NCBI RefSeq assembly: GCF_030272615.1
Contig: NC_081414.1
Coordinates: 910,785,009-910,849,008, forward strand
DNA length: 64,000 nt
Origin: Cryptomeria japonica
Taxonomy: Eukaryota; Streptophyta; Pinopsida; Cupressales; Cupressaceae
Reading direction: 5' to 3'
Shown: positions 1 through 12,170 of the stretch, one piece after another
Layout: each line of letters opens with the position of its first letter
Position numbering within the stretch: position 1 is the first letter of the stretch
Notes under the pieces: generated by a model
Database searches by the model: none
What the model was told of the DNA's origin: nothing
What the model saw: only the letters and a program-made list of their open reading frames with translations
Made by a program: the position numbers and the translations under genes

Positions 1-326
1 ACAGAATATCTAGATTGCAAGAACTCGAATTGCTGGATGAACATTGACAAGTGGCATTTGATCATCTAAGAGCATATAAAAAGAGAATGTCTAGAGGATA
101 TAACAAAAAGGTTCGACAACAAGAATTTTAGGTTGGTGACCTTGTTCTAAGAGAAAATCCTAAGAATCAATAGTTTCGAGATAACAAAGGGAAGTTTGAA
201 CCCAACTGGCTAGGTCCCTGCATTGTTACTGCAGTCTTTAGCTTTGGTCCTATCAACTCAACATCAAAAGGAGAACAACTCCATGAATTGATCAACACCA
301 TCCACTTGAAGAAATTCTTCACCTAA
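1..326 (+). pseudogene. Gypsy pol, integrase C-terminal tail (decayed)
   Basis: The frame with codons starting at position 3 reads a chain that matches the last hundred or so residues of element C pol: RLQELELLDE, then VGDLVL and GKFEPNWLGP, then a tail ending in IHLKKFFT before TAA at 324-326. VGDLVL...KFEPNWLGP is the chromodomain-less C-terminal module of plant gypsy integrases, which binds DNA during integration. At least three in-frame stops (TGA, TAG, TAG) precede the natural end. The element C copy has no stop in the same stretch, which marks this as decay. Confidence 0.85.
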
Positions 327-1887
327 ATATTCTCTGCTCTAGCAGCCTATACAGCTAAAAAGTCCTCAAGAAATCCTAAAAATAAAAAAAAGTCCTAAAT
401 AAATCCTTAAAATCAGAAAGTCCTGGAAAAAAAAAAGAGAGAGAAGGGATCTTTGTCAAGTAGGTGAAAACCTGGTAAATAGGTGCCTCTTATACTCACG
501 CGCTTCATCTATCAGCGCAATGTTGGCATTTTCCATTTTCATTCCCACTTTCTTGCATCTTTGCTTTCGCTTGTACATATCTTTTAGTCACTTTCGTGAC
601 ATCCTGGTTCTTTTGGAACCCTCATGGCTTGAAACTGACCAGTGTCCTAGTCTTAGGGTAGTCAACTAAGCAATTTATATGTCCTAAGCAGTATCACCCA
701 AGTCATCTTTCATTCAGTAATACTCGGTCATCCACTCTAAGTCAGTCACCTGTCTCCTAACTACTGAAGAGTTTTATCACTAAGTACACAAGCAAAATAA
801 GACTACTAAAAACAACCACTAAATTGTTTGAGACATGCATGAAATTTTCTTTGTGTGTTGTCTTTTACATTGGCTTTCGCTTATTATTCCCTCTGAGTAA
901 CTCAAGGAAGTCTATCTTGACTAAGAGGAGCAAGGATTGGGGGCATAATACTTTTCTTTATTTTCTGCTTGTAGGAATGAATCTAGTGATCTGGAAACAT
1001 CTCATAAGTTGGGTGTCAATGATAAGTGCCTTCACATCAAGGTGAAATCACCACACATACCTCGACTCCGCTTATTTGTATGCTACAGGGAGGTTGGAAT
1101 CATTTCTTTGTCTATTTGAGGGAATTTCTTTAATGTGCAATTCAGATGCATGTGTAATCTATCCAAGGATATGAACAAACAAAGGGTCATTGCGGACAAG
1201 ATAGTTAATATTGCATATGCAAAGAAATGAACTCTATTCTGCTTGATGTGTTTGTAAAACGCTCAGTGATGAAGATTAAGCATTTCAAATCCAGTGACTA
1301 GGTTTAGGTTGCATTCGTTCTAAATTTTATGCATTTAAAAGTGATTTCGGCATAATAACAATGATCTTTTTATCTTTTGAATGAGAGTTTGAAGTATCAT
1401 CATTTCTCGGCTAAGTGGTCTATGTTTCATCATCGTTTCTTCAAATGAGTATTTGTGTATTGAGATGTTAGCTGCATACATAAGCATCTCATATAAATCC
1501 ATACATTTCATTATCATTCATTTGCATTCATATTATTGCATAGAAAACTAAACATTAGCGTTACTAGTTTCTCATTCTAATCATTCATTTGCATCATCAT
1601 TTATTTGCATGAAAAAGAAACAAAAATAAACATCCATATTACATCCATTGCATACATCCATACTGAAAAAATATATGCATACATATAAAATTAAGCACAT
1701 AGAAATACATCTCATAATCAATCAACACAAGTACGATGAAATCAAATCAAGATCTCATATATATCATAATCTCAGTGTCTCAGAGTACAAATGATATCAA
1801 CTGTCATACACAATGTCTCATCGGAGCAAGAATTATATAGGCTACAAAAAATGGGGTATATAACAAAATATAGGAGATATAACACAT
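327..1887. other. Non-coding 3' region of element A
   Basis: No supported gene. It begins with an A-rich tract of AGTCCT/AAATCC repeats, then a GGTGAAAACCTGG motif (about 460-480) that recurs after pol in element C (about 62127) and, altered, in element B (about 25122). The stretch TTTTGGAACCCTCATGG near 610 recurs in element B near 26240. These shared blocks mark a conserved post-pol region. Small ORFs here look like chance. Confidence 0.7.
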
Positions 1888-3542
1888 CTATCTCTCTGCC
1901 TCTCCCTCATCGCGAGGTGGTGGAGGAGGTGGAGCCTGCTGACCAATGTCTTGCCTAGATGCCCGAGCTCCCTCAGATCGAGCCATATACTGAGAATATG
2001 GGACAACCTGCTACTCTACTGGAACTACTACTCTATATGCTACAACATAATAAGTTGCTCGACTAGTCTAATACAACACCTCCTACTGAAGAGTATCTCG
2101 CTATGCCTTCATCTCAGCGAGATGATGATCGTGCTCAGCTATGACCTCCGCCAGCTGTCGGTCTCGCTCTGCAAGCTGTGTTTGAGCCACTGTCAACTGT
2201 GATTGCAAACCTGCTAATCTGGCTCTCATAGATCATGTTGCCTCTGGTATCCCCTGCTCTCCAGTCATCCCACAGCTCCAGACTCTTATATGGTCTCCAT
2301 ACTACAATAATCAGATCATCGAGCTGACATCTCTAATACTTTGTCTTTCCCAGATGGGGCTAAGTAACATGTCTCAAATATCTATATATGATCGACTGGT
2401 GTGGATCTTTGGCATCATCTACTATTGGTCTACAAACTGGGATGTGCTCCCATGCCCATATCTAAAGAACCAAGACTCTTGTCGCCATGCTCTTCCCATC
2501 CTTATATATGATCTCATGCATCTCATGATACATGTGGGCTAATAAGCAAGATCCCCACCCTAATCTCTTAGTCTGTGTCAGTAGTCTCTCAAGCATCCTA
2601 GCCCATCCACATAGAAAGCCTTGTTGTCCCCTGTCCGGCATGATGAAACAACCTATCATACCTTCTAATACACATGGTAGTGGAAACTGCTCACTATACT
2701 TAGCCATCATAACATCCCAAGTGATAGCCCGCTCAAGGATAGTCTCACCATGAAATATGCATCTCAAGACTAAGATACCAGGTTGCTCAGTAGAATCGTA
2801 GTCAACCTTATCCCTAGCAAATGGAATCCTCAAAATCTTGTACACATCTTCTGGTGTAATGGTCATCTCTCCAACTGGTAAATGGAAGTGTCATGCTCTG
2901 AATGGAAATTCTCAACTAGCACAATAAGCATCCTGTGATTCACACAAATATCAGGCATCTCTAAAACCTGAGTAAAGCCGCACAAATCAATGTGTGCTCT
3001 ATCTACATTTGACAAATTCCAAACTAATCCCATAGTAGGTGGATAAACACATCAAAACAGGATATCTGGCAATCGAACCTACAAAAAAATCAAATAACAA
3101 AGCATTTGCAAGTCATCCAAATTGCACTACGAAACATGTTAAACATCACGTAAATCCAAATGCAGAAACTCATACGAGTTAGGAATACACGTCGAATGAT
3201 AAAACATTCTCATACGACACATGGTATTCTCTTGCACGATAATATGGGCTATGAAGAAAAATCACGTACAATACATGGGATGATACCATACGACAAAACA
3301 TATAGGCTAAAATGACAAACCACAAGAGGGACAGTTTATTGTATAACAGACAGTGTCTTATCACACGACAAAACGACATTGAACAATTTTTAACAACTTT
3401 TAAAATCAAAAAAATCAAAAAAAAAATCAAATTGATGAAATGCAAAGGCTTAAGATTGATCACTTACCGTTGGCTCGTAGTTTCGTGGTCGATTGTGACA
3501 TCTCTAGTGCTCAAAACGGTGCTCCTGGATCGGAATGGCCAT
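1888..3542 (-). pseudogene. Antisense plant-mobile-domain-like ORF of element A, two exons, decayed
   Basis: This runs opposite to pol. A 25-codon first exon (3542-3468, begins MAIPIQEH) is followed by a GT-AG intron (3467-3079), and the second exon continues in the same phase. It encodes a PMD-like segment with HLPVGEMTITPEDVYKILRI; the pattern FHLP.GEMT.T.EDV is typical of the plant mobile domain (aminotransferase-like) family found in many plant transposons. Downstream come a coiled coil (QLTVAQTQLAERDRQLAEV) and a Pro-rich end closing at 1890-1888. The open core is 2866-2462. Decay comprises one frameshift just before the HLPVGE motif and several stops, nearly all TAG. Element C carries the homologous C-terminus at its 3' end (63419-64000). 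Its function in the element is unknown. Confidence 0.75.
3079..3467 (-). other. Intron in the antisense ORF of element A
   Basis: On the minus strand the donor is ACG|GTAAGTG at 3468/3467 and the acceptor is TTTTTTTGTAG|GTTCG at 3079/3078. The intron is 389 bp and AT-rich. Exon 1 ends at a codon boundary and exon 2 opens in the same phase, so joining them leaves a continuous frame leading to the PMD motif, apart from two point stops (TAG, TGA). Splicing is inferred from sequence only. Confidence 0.65.
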
Positions 3543-3616
3543 TTTTCTTCATAGAGGGCTTTTAAAATTTCAAACTTGAGGAGGTGAAAATGAATTGAAA
3601 ATGACACTTGGACCCC

Positions 3617-3623
3617 TTATATA
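3617..3623 (-). promoter_or_regulatory. TATA box of the antisense ORF
   Basis: TATATAA on the minus strand, in GGCTATATAAGGGG, lies 74 bp upstream of the MAIPIQEH start codon. This is normal plant TATA-to-ATG geometry and suggests the antisense gene has its own promoter and is not a chance ORF. Confidence 0.6.
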
Positions 3624-4666
3624 GCCTAAACCCTAATTTTTCAACTTTCTCTGACGGACATGAAAATTGTACCCTAAGTTAAATTGATGGTCCTGATTCC
3701 ATTTTTGGGATCGAAATCAAAATCCGAGATCATCCTCCTAGTCAATTTCACATAACTAAGACCACTTAGCACTTTCATCAACTGCTCATTTTCTTCTTCA
3801 ATTTCCGCTCAATTTCTCGTTAATCAACGCTAAATCTCAATTTAACTCTCAAATCAATTCTAATTTTAATCATCAACATTAATCTTTGTGCTCAAATAAC
3901 TTATAACCACTCAAATAATTGCTTAAAATCACTATGCAACCCTCTCTATCTTTCGATTTCGCTCCCGAGGGGGCATACTCATGACCTAAAGTTGAGAATT
4001 CCTTTCAAAAATCTTTGTTACAAGTCAAGCAGCTAAGCTTCATCAAATCAATCTCTAGGGGCATATTAGTTTCATCGTTTCATATCAAGCTGATATTGTC
4101 TTCGTCTGAATCAGTCTCTTAACGTTAATGAGTTGCATTGCTTTTCATCAAGTTGATTATTCGTTTAAACTCAATCAAGGGTTTAAAGAGTATCTTTAAT
4201 CACACGCTCAATCTAAGCAGGTGTTCGGTTTCATCGCATCAAATCAAGCTAGACAGTTTATCTTTGCTCATCATGTCTTGATCAATCAAGTTCAAGACCA
4301 ATTTTTCTCTTTGCTCAGTGTGTCTAGTTCAATCAAGTTCTAGATCAGTAAGATTCGCTTCTTGATCAATCAAGTTCAAGACTAGTTTTTTCTCTTCGCT
4401 CACTGTGTCTAGTTCAATCAAGTTGTAGATCAGTAAGATTCGCTTCTTGATCAATCAAGTTCAAGTTCGGTATCTTCTCTCTTTATCGGTCCTAGTTCAA
4501 TCAAGTTTGGGATTGGTTTCTCTTTAATCAACTCTGTTCAGTTTCATCACTTCAAAACAAACTGAATACCTCACTCTTCATCTGATTCATGATCAATCAA
4601 GTTCAGAACTAGTATCTCTTAGACATCAACTATTCTTTGAACCAACACGCTTCTTGCACTTAATTC
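3624..4666. other. Non-coding stretch between the antisense promoter and the PPT
   Basis: No gene. A series of repeated AATCAAGTT / GATCAATCAAGTTCA phrases fills about 4080-4620 (for example near 4288, 4368, 4448 and 4588), a degenerate tandem array with a period of about 80 bp in its clearest part. On the minus strand it is the upstream region of the antisense ORF, so it could hold enhancer elements; that is inference. Confidence 0.55.
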
Positions 4667-4679
4667 AAAGAGGGGAAAA
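4667..4679 (+). other. Polypurine tract of element A
   Basis: AAAGAGGGGAAAA directly precedes the 3' LTR (TGTAATACCC). A purine run abutting the LTR is the plus-strand primer site used in reverse transcription. Confidence 0.8.
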
Positions 4680-5703
4680 TGTAATACCCTAAAATTGGTC
4701 ACCTAAACCATGAGGCCCCCTAGTCTCGATTTCATCACCAAGGTCCTAACCAAAGGCAATTAAAATTAATCTTGAGCACACAATTAATCTCTTAAATCAC
4801 CAATGTCACATGGCAAATAAATCAACCAATATTAATTATATATTTATTTAATTAATTGATCATTCCAAGTAAGTCATTTTTAAACCATTATCCTATTTAT
4901 TTTATTGAATATCCTAGCATATTTAATTAAATTAATAAATTTTCCTTTAAATCATCAAAAAAGGAATTAATTGGAAAAAAGAATTAAAATTTGAGAAAAG
5001 AAATCAATTGGAGTTAATCTTGAAAAACAAATTAAAATTGATAAATAATCTCGCAATTAAAACATTTAAATATCAAAATTGAAAGAAATAGAGAATAAAT
5101 CAATTTTTTCTGATTTTATCTTAATTTTAGTTCAATTTCCTTTAAAACTAAGAAAAGCAACCAATCACATCAATTCACCTGGATTGTGCTTCCTCTTGGA
5201 AAATCTTGACCGCTCATCATCATTTGATCTCAGCCGTTGGTTTCTTTCTGAATTTTCTATAAATTCAAGCTCTCATCTCTCATTCAAGGATCTTGGATAA
5301 TATATTGTTATTATGTTGTTTTTGCTCTAGGTTCACTAAGATTTTGCATTGAGATATCGCATATTAGTTATTGCATACTTACAAAACATTTAGCTTAAAA
5401 TATTCATTCATAGCTTACATCATGTTAGATTAAATCTTGCAAATCTTGCATTCATCTAGCTTAAATATTGCATCCATCTAGCTTAAATCCATGCTCATAT
5501 AGATTAAAAATCCTTTGTTTAGGTGTTGTCTAGTCACTGGATAGCTTAGAAATCTAAACTCGCATCTACTAGAAGGCAATAGGTTGCTTTGCAATGGTTT
5601 ATTGTTCATTATTGATTATTGATTTATTAACCATGCATCTAATGACTTAATTAAAGTGTTGTGTATTCCAGATACAGATACAGGTCCACTTCTCACACAC
5701 ACA
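4680..5703 (+). repeat. 3' LTR of element A (TGTAATACCC family)
   Basis: A 1024-bp LTR starting TGTAATACCCTAAAATTGG and ending CACACACACA. It aligns along its length with the 5' LTR of element B at 19478-20606, allowing for a duplicated segment in B. A TATAAAT box sits at 5258-5264. It is preceded by a PPT and not followed by a PBS, so it is a 3' LTR. Confidence 0.85.
5258..5264 (+). promoter_or_regulatory. TATA box in the element A LTR
   Basis: TATAAAT in a context (TTTCT.TAAATTCA) conserved at 20184-20190 in the element B LTR. It is the probable core promoter marking the U3/R border. Confidence 0.55.
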
Positions 5704-5883
5704 GTAAATTGTGGGGGATGCTTGCACCTGCAAGAAAACACAAATCACACACACACATGAAAATGCAAACTAATCTAATTGTTAGTCCAAGAAATCTCAA
5801 GATTTCTAAGCCCATTCCATGCTCCTCTATCTCTAAAGATCTCTAAGATTCAAGGTGGCCCTCACTGATAACTCAATGATAAA

Positions 5884-7160
5884 TAGTGAGTACCAAACCG
5901 GTACTAGGAGGGGGGGTGAATCAATACAAATACAAAAACTTTTCCTGAACCGATTTGACTACAAACAGTGCACTTGACTGGCAATCACTAACACCAGTCT
6001 AAACCAGATTACTATCAGTTAAACACAGTGAGACCGTGAAGGACCTAAATCGGTAATACTTAGCTTTCCACACAACCTAATACCTCATTTCCACTTTACC
6101 CTTATGCATAAACAGGTAATCTACCTTCAGAAATATAATAACTTGCTAGTTCAACATGATTTACCACTTCACAGAAAATAACAAAGCATCACATGAAAAG
6201 GCATCACACATGACACACATATTTTTCACATGGAAACCCAACTGGGAAAAACCACGGTGGGGATGAATACCCACGAGTTGTTCTTTGAACTCTTTTGAAG
6301 TCTGCTCTGTTAGGAGCCTAGTCCGGTTAAAGACTATTACAACAGGTTCTATTAGGAACCGATCCTGCTAGGGATCACCTAGTTAAGGGATGGCTAGAAT
6401 ACTCGGTTAAGGGTTAAACCCTGTTAAAGGTTACCTTGTTAGAGGATTTTAAGAACTCAATGGTTTTGAGTCACCCTGTTAAAGGATTTACAGCAAGCTG
6501 GTTAAAGCTACCCTGTTAAGGGATTTTCCAACTGTTGAAGTGGTTAGAGATCAACAGGTATTACAATGATCTGGTAATAGCACTCAATGCCAATGCAGAT
6601 CCTCTTTAGTTCCTTCCTTCTGCAATCATACTCTATGGGTATCTACTTGTTACTGCATCATTTATTCCTCATGATAAGAGTGAGTCATCCTTTAATATTT
6701 TCAATCGGAGTCCTAATCTTTCTTGTGATACCTCAGTTCAAGTCCTTAGTACGTCTGTAAATCCTTTTTCAATCATAAAAGTCAAGTTTAGGTAATTGGT
6801 TGAACTCTGTGAACACGTTGAACCATTTTGAACTAGGTTCAACAGGTTCATTTAGGTTCCATAGGTTCCTAGGTGTTCAGGGAGGTTTTTCATACTAATA
6901 TTTTCTCTAAGTGTCTTGCAGCGGCTCTCTAAAAGCTTCTTGTTCGGTGATATGTTACTTTATTTCTCTCTGGGTTTTGAACTCATTGAACCAAGTTCAA
7001 GAGGTTCAAACATGTTCAACATGTTCAATATAGCACAAGTGGTCAGCAGCTTGATATTATTAGTTTTCTTGGCAAAATTCTCCTTGAGCGCGGCGTACAT
7101 CTTGAACTACTTGAATGCCCATGAAGTCTATTCAGGATGTTCATATGTGTTGGAAGTTGG
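5884..7160 (-). repeat. Probable copia LTR/leader remnant (minus strand)
   Basis: Read on the minus strand this stretch contains CACCGTGGTTTTTCCCAG followed downstream by GATTCACCCCCCC. I recall both phrases from the R-U5 end of many plant copia LTRs. No matching second LTR, PBS or coding region was found, so this is a tentative call for a solo or truncated LTR. The segment 6300-6560 is rich in short GTTAAAG / CTGTTA repeats. Small ORFs at 6916-7474 have no recognisable content. Confidence 0.4.
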
Positions 7161-7537
7161 TGGGTCCCATGGGTTTTAATGATTTGATGGTGCATTCATT
7201 GCTAAATATAAGGAGGCAGAACCATGTCTTAAGTGACATCAATCCTTGGTTTTTCGAAGTAAGTAATCATTTCGGGAACTGGCGGTTACTTCAAAAATGC
7301 CGCCATGCATTCAATGCATGCGTGAAATGTCTAATCCACAAACTCAACACACTCGGACTAAAAATTAGAATTATTGCATTCAATGTTTCTGTATCATTGC
7401 CTTCACTAATAAGGTATGAAGGATTGTTAGTGCTCCGCATTTATTCCTCGTTGTTGTGTCTTTGTTTTTCCTAGATAGGAGTCTTGTTTGCTGCTAGCCG
7501 CCATCCGGTTGTTCAACTGTGAAGGTGAGTCTTTTTC

Positions 7538-10500
7538 TTGTCCTCTCCAGTGATTTTTTCTTGCATTTTCTCTCTTATAGAAAGTTTTGCTGTAACCGAT
7601 TTAGGCTTATTGTTTAAAATTATGAAGTCCACACTACATTTGTTTGGGAACATTTTTAGCCTGGCATCCACTGAACCCATAGTTAGCGATACTGACCTAA
7701 AAGGGGAAAACCTTGAGATGTTGAAAGAGAGGGTGTTCAAGGGAATTGACAAGTCTTTTGGTGTGGAGATTTTGAGTAGCGGTCTCATAGAAGCTGCAGC
7801 TTTTCCCCCAGCCATTCCTTGCCCAAAATTGATTCAGGAATGTATTGCTAGATACGACCCAGTGTCTGAAACCATTAGGAGAGACAATGGTGAAACCCTT
7901 CTTGCCATAAATCGTGAAGTAATTTCCTCATTCTTCAAGATACCTGATTACCAGTTCTCCAACTTTTCCCCTGCTTAGTCAATCACCGAGTTCAACGCAG
8001 ACAGAACCAGACACCGTAACAATGTAGCAAAATTCTGGTTGAAGGTTCCTCAAAGAGGTGGTTCCAAGTTACCCAAGAATCCTAATAAGAATCACATGTT
8101 GCCTCACATTCATGACGTAATGCTTTTGTTGCACCAAGCCAGAGGATCCGCTGAAGCTTATAGCTTCGACGACTAGATTTATTGCTACGTGCAGCTAGTT
8201 TTAGAAGGGAAGCAATATTTGGATTGGGCTGAATTGATTGTTGATTCAATGAGAGAACAACTGAGTATGGCTAAATAGTTCAAACAGAACTTCTTTATGT
8301 CTTCATATCTCTTGTATTGTTTGGCTTGTGTTAAGGAGTTGGTTGGAATACCGAAACAGCTCACTGAGGAGGATGTTCCTGTATATGAGTTATATCCCAT
8401 GCTGCAAAAGGATAAAGATTTACAAGATTTCAGAAGGGTGCACAATGCTTTTCTAGGTGATTTGTGTCATGAATTGAAGAATATGAAAGCCAAAAGAATC
8501 TCCAAAGATGCACAAACTTTGATAAAGAGGTTTGCTAGTTTTTATATCATGTTTCCATGCTTCTGTTACATACGGGTAGGTGGCTTTGAAGAGGAGCCCT
8601 TCAAGCTCCCTCACTTCTGTTTAGATTGCTTTGTTATGGCGGAGATATGCAGGCAACTAACCTCCGTAATCAAAAAGGCACAACCTAGGGACAAATGGGA
8701 AGGTCATTTTCCCATCCAATTGGGCGTGTTGTCCTGCAGTTCGATGTCTGACGCTTAGAGTATAGGAGCAAACCTCAAGAATTTCAATTTTTCCCTGTAT
8801 CCTAAAAGGAAAGGTTTTGATAATAAGGGATTTTCTCAAAGTCTTGGTCTAATGCCATACCTTCCAATGCCACAGTTAGAGGATTTCTGGGAAGATTGTA
8901 TAGATGAACTCGAGGAACTCAAAAGGGGAAACATGAGATTGGTGTTAGAACAAGTTGTTTCATTGCAGATAAAGTTGGATACTAAAGGGCTCGAAGAGGA
9001 TTATCTATAGCTATTTGAACCAGGGTACTTAGCCCGTGCAGAAGTTGAAATGTCTCCAATTGACTGGGATGAGGAAGAGAAAGATGATATATAGATAAGG
9101 ACCAAAGGAGTTTTGGAAAGGACCATGGCGTGGGTGGCTAATCAGAAAGCAATGAAATCAGGCGTTAAGTATAATTCTATGAGAAGTAATAAGGATCCTC
9201 TACCTTCACCAAAGCGTCTTTCTAACAATGCTTTTATGTCTGTTCGTGCAGGTAAGGATAACAAGCCACCCCAGCTTAGACATAGGTCTAATTCAGCTTT
9301 GGATTTTTGTACTCCTCGGCATACCCGGTCTCGAAGTGCCACTCAAAGAAAGATGGATCAGGCAAAGGATAAGGGGGTGAAAGATACTATTCTCGATGCC
9401 CAGATATTTGAAATTGAAGACTTGGATGGCGATGTTGCTAGTGCCCTGGATTCTCATACGGTGACTGTGGCTATGATGCCACCTTCCAAGATGATTGAAG
9501 GAACCACTGGTTCTAGTGTAACTCCTAAGTGGTTGACCACCTCGGTGAACAAAAAATAGAGTTTTCTTCCCGTGACTATTCCGATTTAGGAAATGGTCAT
9601 TAAGTACATAGAGAAGAATCCAAAGCCGAAAAGGTTCAAGACTGCTGCTTGCCTGGACAATGATGAGGGAATTGGAAAATGGGTTACTGAAATCACCTCG
9701 TATAAACCCAAGGATGAAAACAAGGAGGATAGCCCCGATGATTTTGAGATCACAAAGGTGGAATTGGGAAACATGAGTAGAGACACAGACAATCATTTCT
9801 TCCAGGTATCGGCAAAGAAAATGCTCACTAGGTTGGAGAAGGATGGGCGAGAAAAGAGAGAACTAAAGCGACACATAAACATTCTGGCCCAGTTCATCAA
9901 TAGTATTGGTTGCCTTGGGGCACTCCCAATATCTCATGCTACAAAGAACTTTGACCCAACTTCACCAGAAAATAAAAAGCTAATGAGCCAAGTTCAACGG
10001 GCCAAGAGTATTGTTGAAGCTGTGGAGAAATGGATTGAGGGAATAATCAAGGACGGCAAGAAGTACATTACCGACTCCTAGAGGCTATGAGATGAGATAC
10101 AAGGCCTTATTGCCAAAGTTCAAAATCAGCTTGTGCCATGGGAGAAGGAGGCACAAATGGCAGAATATCTTGCCTTTGTTTGCCAAAATAGAAGAATATG
10201 GAGTTACCAGGTTTTTGACAGAACACTCAATCAAGCTGGTGGCGGATGAATGTCATCTTTTTGTGCTGAAGAAAACCATAATGTGGTGAGTGCTTACCTT
10301 CAAGTCTGTGATCACCGATGCAAAGACCTCTGTTTACGAACTCCAGGATCTCCAGTGTAGCATAGTTAATGATAACAAGGTGGTTAACCCTGACCATGAT
10401 TGGCAGTTGGGAATTTGCGGGTTGAGCACACAGGATGCAATCAGGTCTTTCCGGATGAACATGGAGAAAATCAAGGCCAAGGGTAATTTCACTTTGGAAG

Positions 10501-10721
10501 ATATAACAAGGGTGGCTAGGATTGAGTCTATGACTTTCATTGGAAATGATCAACTACCGAAACATGCTGAAAAGATGGTGAAGCACTGGTGGAATAAGGA
10601 GGCGGCGAAGGAGAAGCTCAATGCGATGAAAGTTCCAAACCAATCCATTGTTCAAGAACTCACAACCGCTCACGACGCCCATGAAAGCGGAGAGGATGAT
10701 GATGATGGAAAAGTGGTATAA
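7538..10721 (+). pseudogene. Large degenerate ORF of unknown function, amber stops only in its first 2.5 kb
   Basis: One frame runs from about 7538 to 10081 with nine stops (7976, 8174, 8276, 8756, 9008, 9092, 9557, 9587, 10079), all TAG and with no frameshift. It then continues past TGA codons into another frame ending at 10721. It would encode roughly 1050 residues. The N-terminal third, including LLAINREVISSFFKIP, recalls the PMD-like / putative plant transposon protein pattern (INREVIS.....P) but is not a secure match. The middle is basic and Ser-rich, including RSRSATQRKMDQ, and the C-terminal part is charged and helical. I see no RT, integrase or transposase motif. The likely start is 7538, or the ATG at 7622 (MKSTLHLF). 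It was probably carried by a transposable element whose ends I could not define. Confidence 0.55.
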
Positions 10722-12170
10722 TGCATTGATTCAGGCCCGGTTCCCTTTATTCTTGTAATTTCTCATGGTTATGCAAAGACTTCAGAACATCTGTCCCAAA
10801 ATACTTCTTGTTGGTTTCATAACTGTTTACGGGGGAGGTCAAGTTTTCAGGGAGACCTCCCCTGTTCTAAAACTATAAATTAAGGAAAGATATATAGTAT
10901 GGGGGTGAGATTTGGTGACCAATTTTGGTTGGTTTTTTTTTTGTTTTTCCCTCTGTTTTGTGTATTTTCTGTTTTGTAGAAGGAAGAATCAGACTGCTAA
11001 ATCTGGAATGGAAAAGATTTATACATGTATTTTTGTGCCTTTGTTCAATAAGAATATATATATAGAATGATCATACTGTTCTTGGGAGAAGGAAAATTTG
11101 TGTGTTTTTAATCTGTGTAGATACATGTCTTTGCATATGTTTATCTAATCAAATAATAGTAAGGAACTTTCCATTGCAGAAAATTATTATTCTTCTAATA
11201 GTCCTTCCTTTGAGTGTTTGTTTTCTTCTAGAGAAGATTCCTGTTTGAGGACAAATTTGGTTTCTTAAATCTGTTCATTCTTTATTAAACCTGTGGAAAT
11301 GGTGTACTGAACTTTGTTTCAGTTGTTGTCATCTCATATATTGAAAAGATAGGAAAAATTGCTTTCTCCTTCTTAGGAAACATGTGTGAAATATCAGCCT
11401 CTCATCCAAGAATGAAGTAGGCAGCCTTACATGCTTTCGGGTTAAAAGCTACTGTTCAAATTAAAATAGTTAAAAGCATTCCTTGAAAAACTGAGATAGG
11501 GAGCTGTAACTATGAAAAATTCAGAGGGAAGTGGTTTATACAACACTTACCCAATTGTTTAGTGAAACACTTGTCCTTAAAATAAGGCGATAGAGTTCAA
11601 AATTGATCATTTTAAAAAAAAGGACAAATCTGTTCACTAACACTACTCTCTTATCTAGTCTAGCAAGACTCACATATCTTTGCACTTAGATACACACACA
11701 ACATTTGCCAACAACCTCAACATGAAACACAACATTGACCTTATAGGAAATAGATAGGTTGGTAGCATAAACCCTAAACCCTAAACATTTAGGTTAAGAA
11801 ATTCAGTCAGTTCAATCCTGACCATTGAACACATTGCATTGAATACAACAGTCTTGAACAGATCTCAAGACATTCTCCAATGTTCATTCTTCACAGCGTC
11901 TTGGAGGTGATAACCCATCACGCGTTCTCCACCCTTTGCAAAGACTTCACACATTCTGAAGGTAGATAGGATCAATCTCCTTCATGCAAGATCCTTCACG
12001 TGCACAAGGCTGATGTGGCAACATGGTATGTTCTTCATTACAATGCCAACTCATCACACGATGTCATCGGTTGAATCACACAGGCTTGGAACACTTCAAC
12101 TGGAAACCCTGAAGCTGAGACTACCAACCGGTAGTCATACCATACGAAACCTTGATACAAAACATTCCAT
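10722..12170. other. Non-coding, AT-rich tail
   Basis: No gene seen. It contains a GGGGGAGGTC...GACCTCCCC inverted pair near 10830-10862, poly-T runs, and two telomere-like CCCTAAA units near 11770 that are too short to be a telomere. Confidence 0.6.

Larger units (their letters stand above)
1..5703 (+). mobile_element. Element A: 3' part of a Ty3/gypsy (Tat/Ogre-like) retrotransposon
   Basis: The window opens inside the integrase C-terminus and continues through a long 3' region, an antisense ORF, a polypurine tract and a 3' LTR that starts TG and ends CA. The order pol, antisense ORF, PPT, LTR is known from Tat-lineage gypsy elements. The LTR is the same family as the 5' LTR of element B (19478), and the pol tail aligns by eye with that of element C (54556-62022). 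The 5' half lies outside the window, so no target-site duplication can be checked. Several stops and frameshifts make it a dead copy. Confidence 0.85.

Noticed and set aside
11765..11786. Telomeric CCCTAAA repeats
   Set aside because: Only two units and a partial one; too short for an interstitial telomere.
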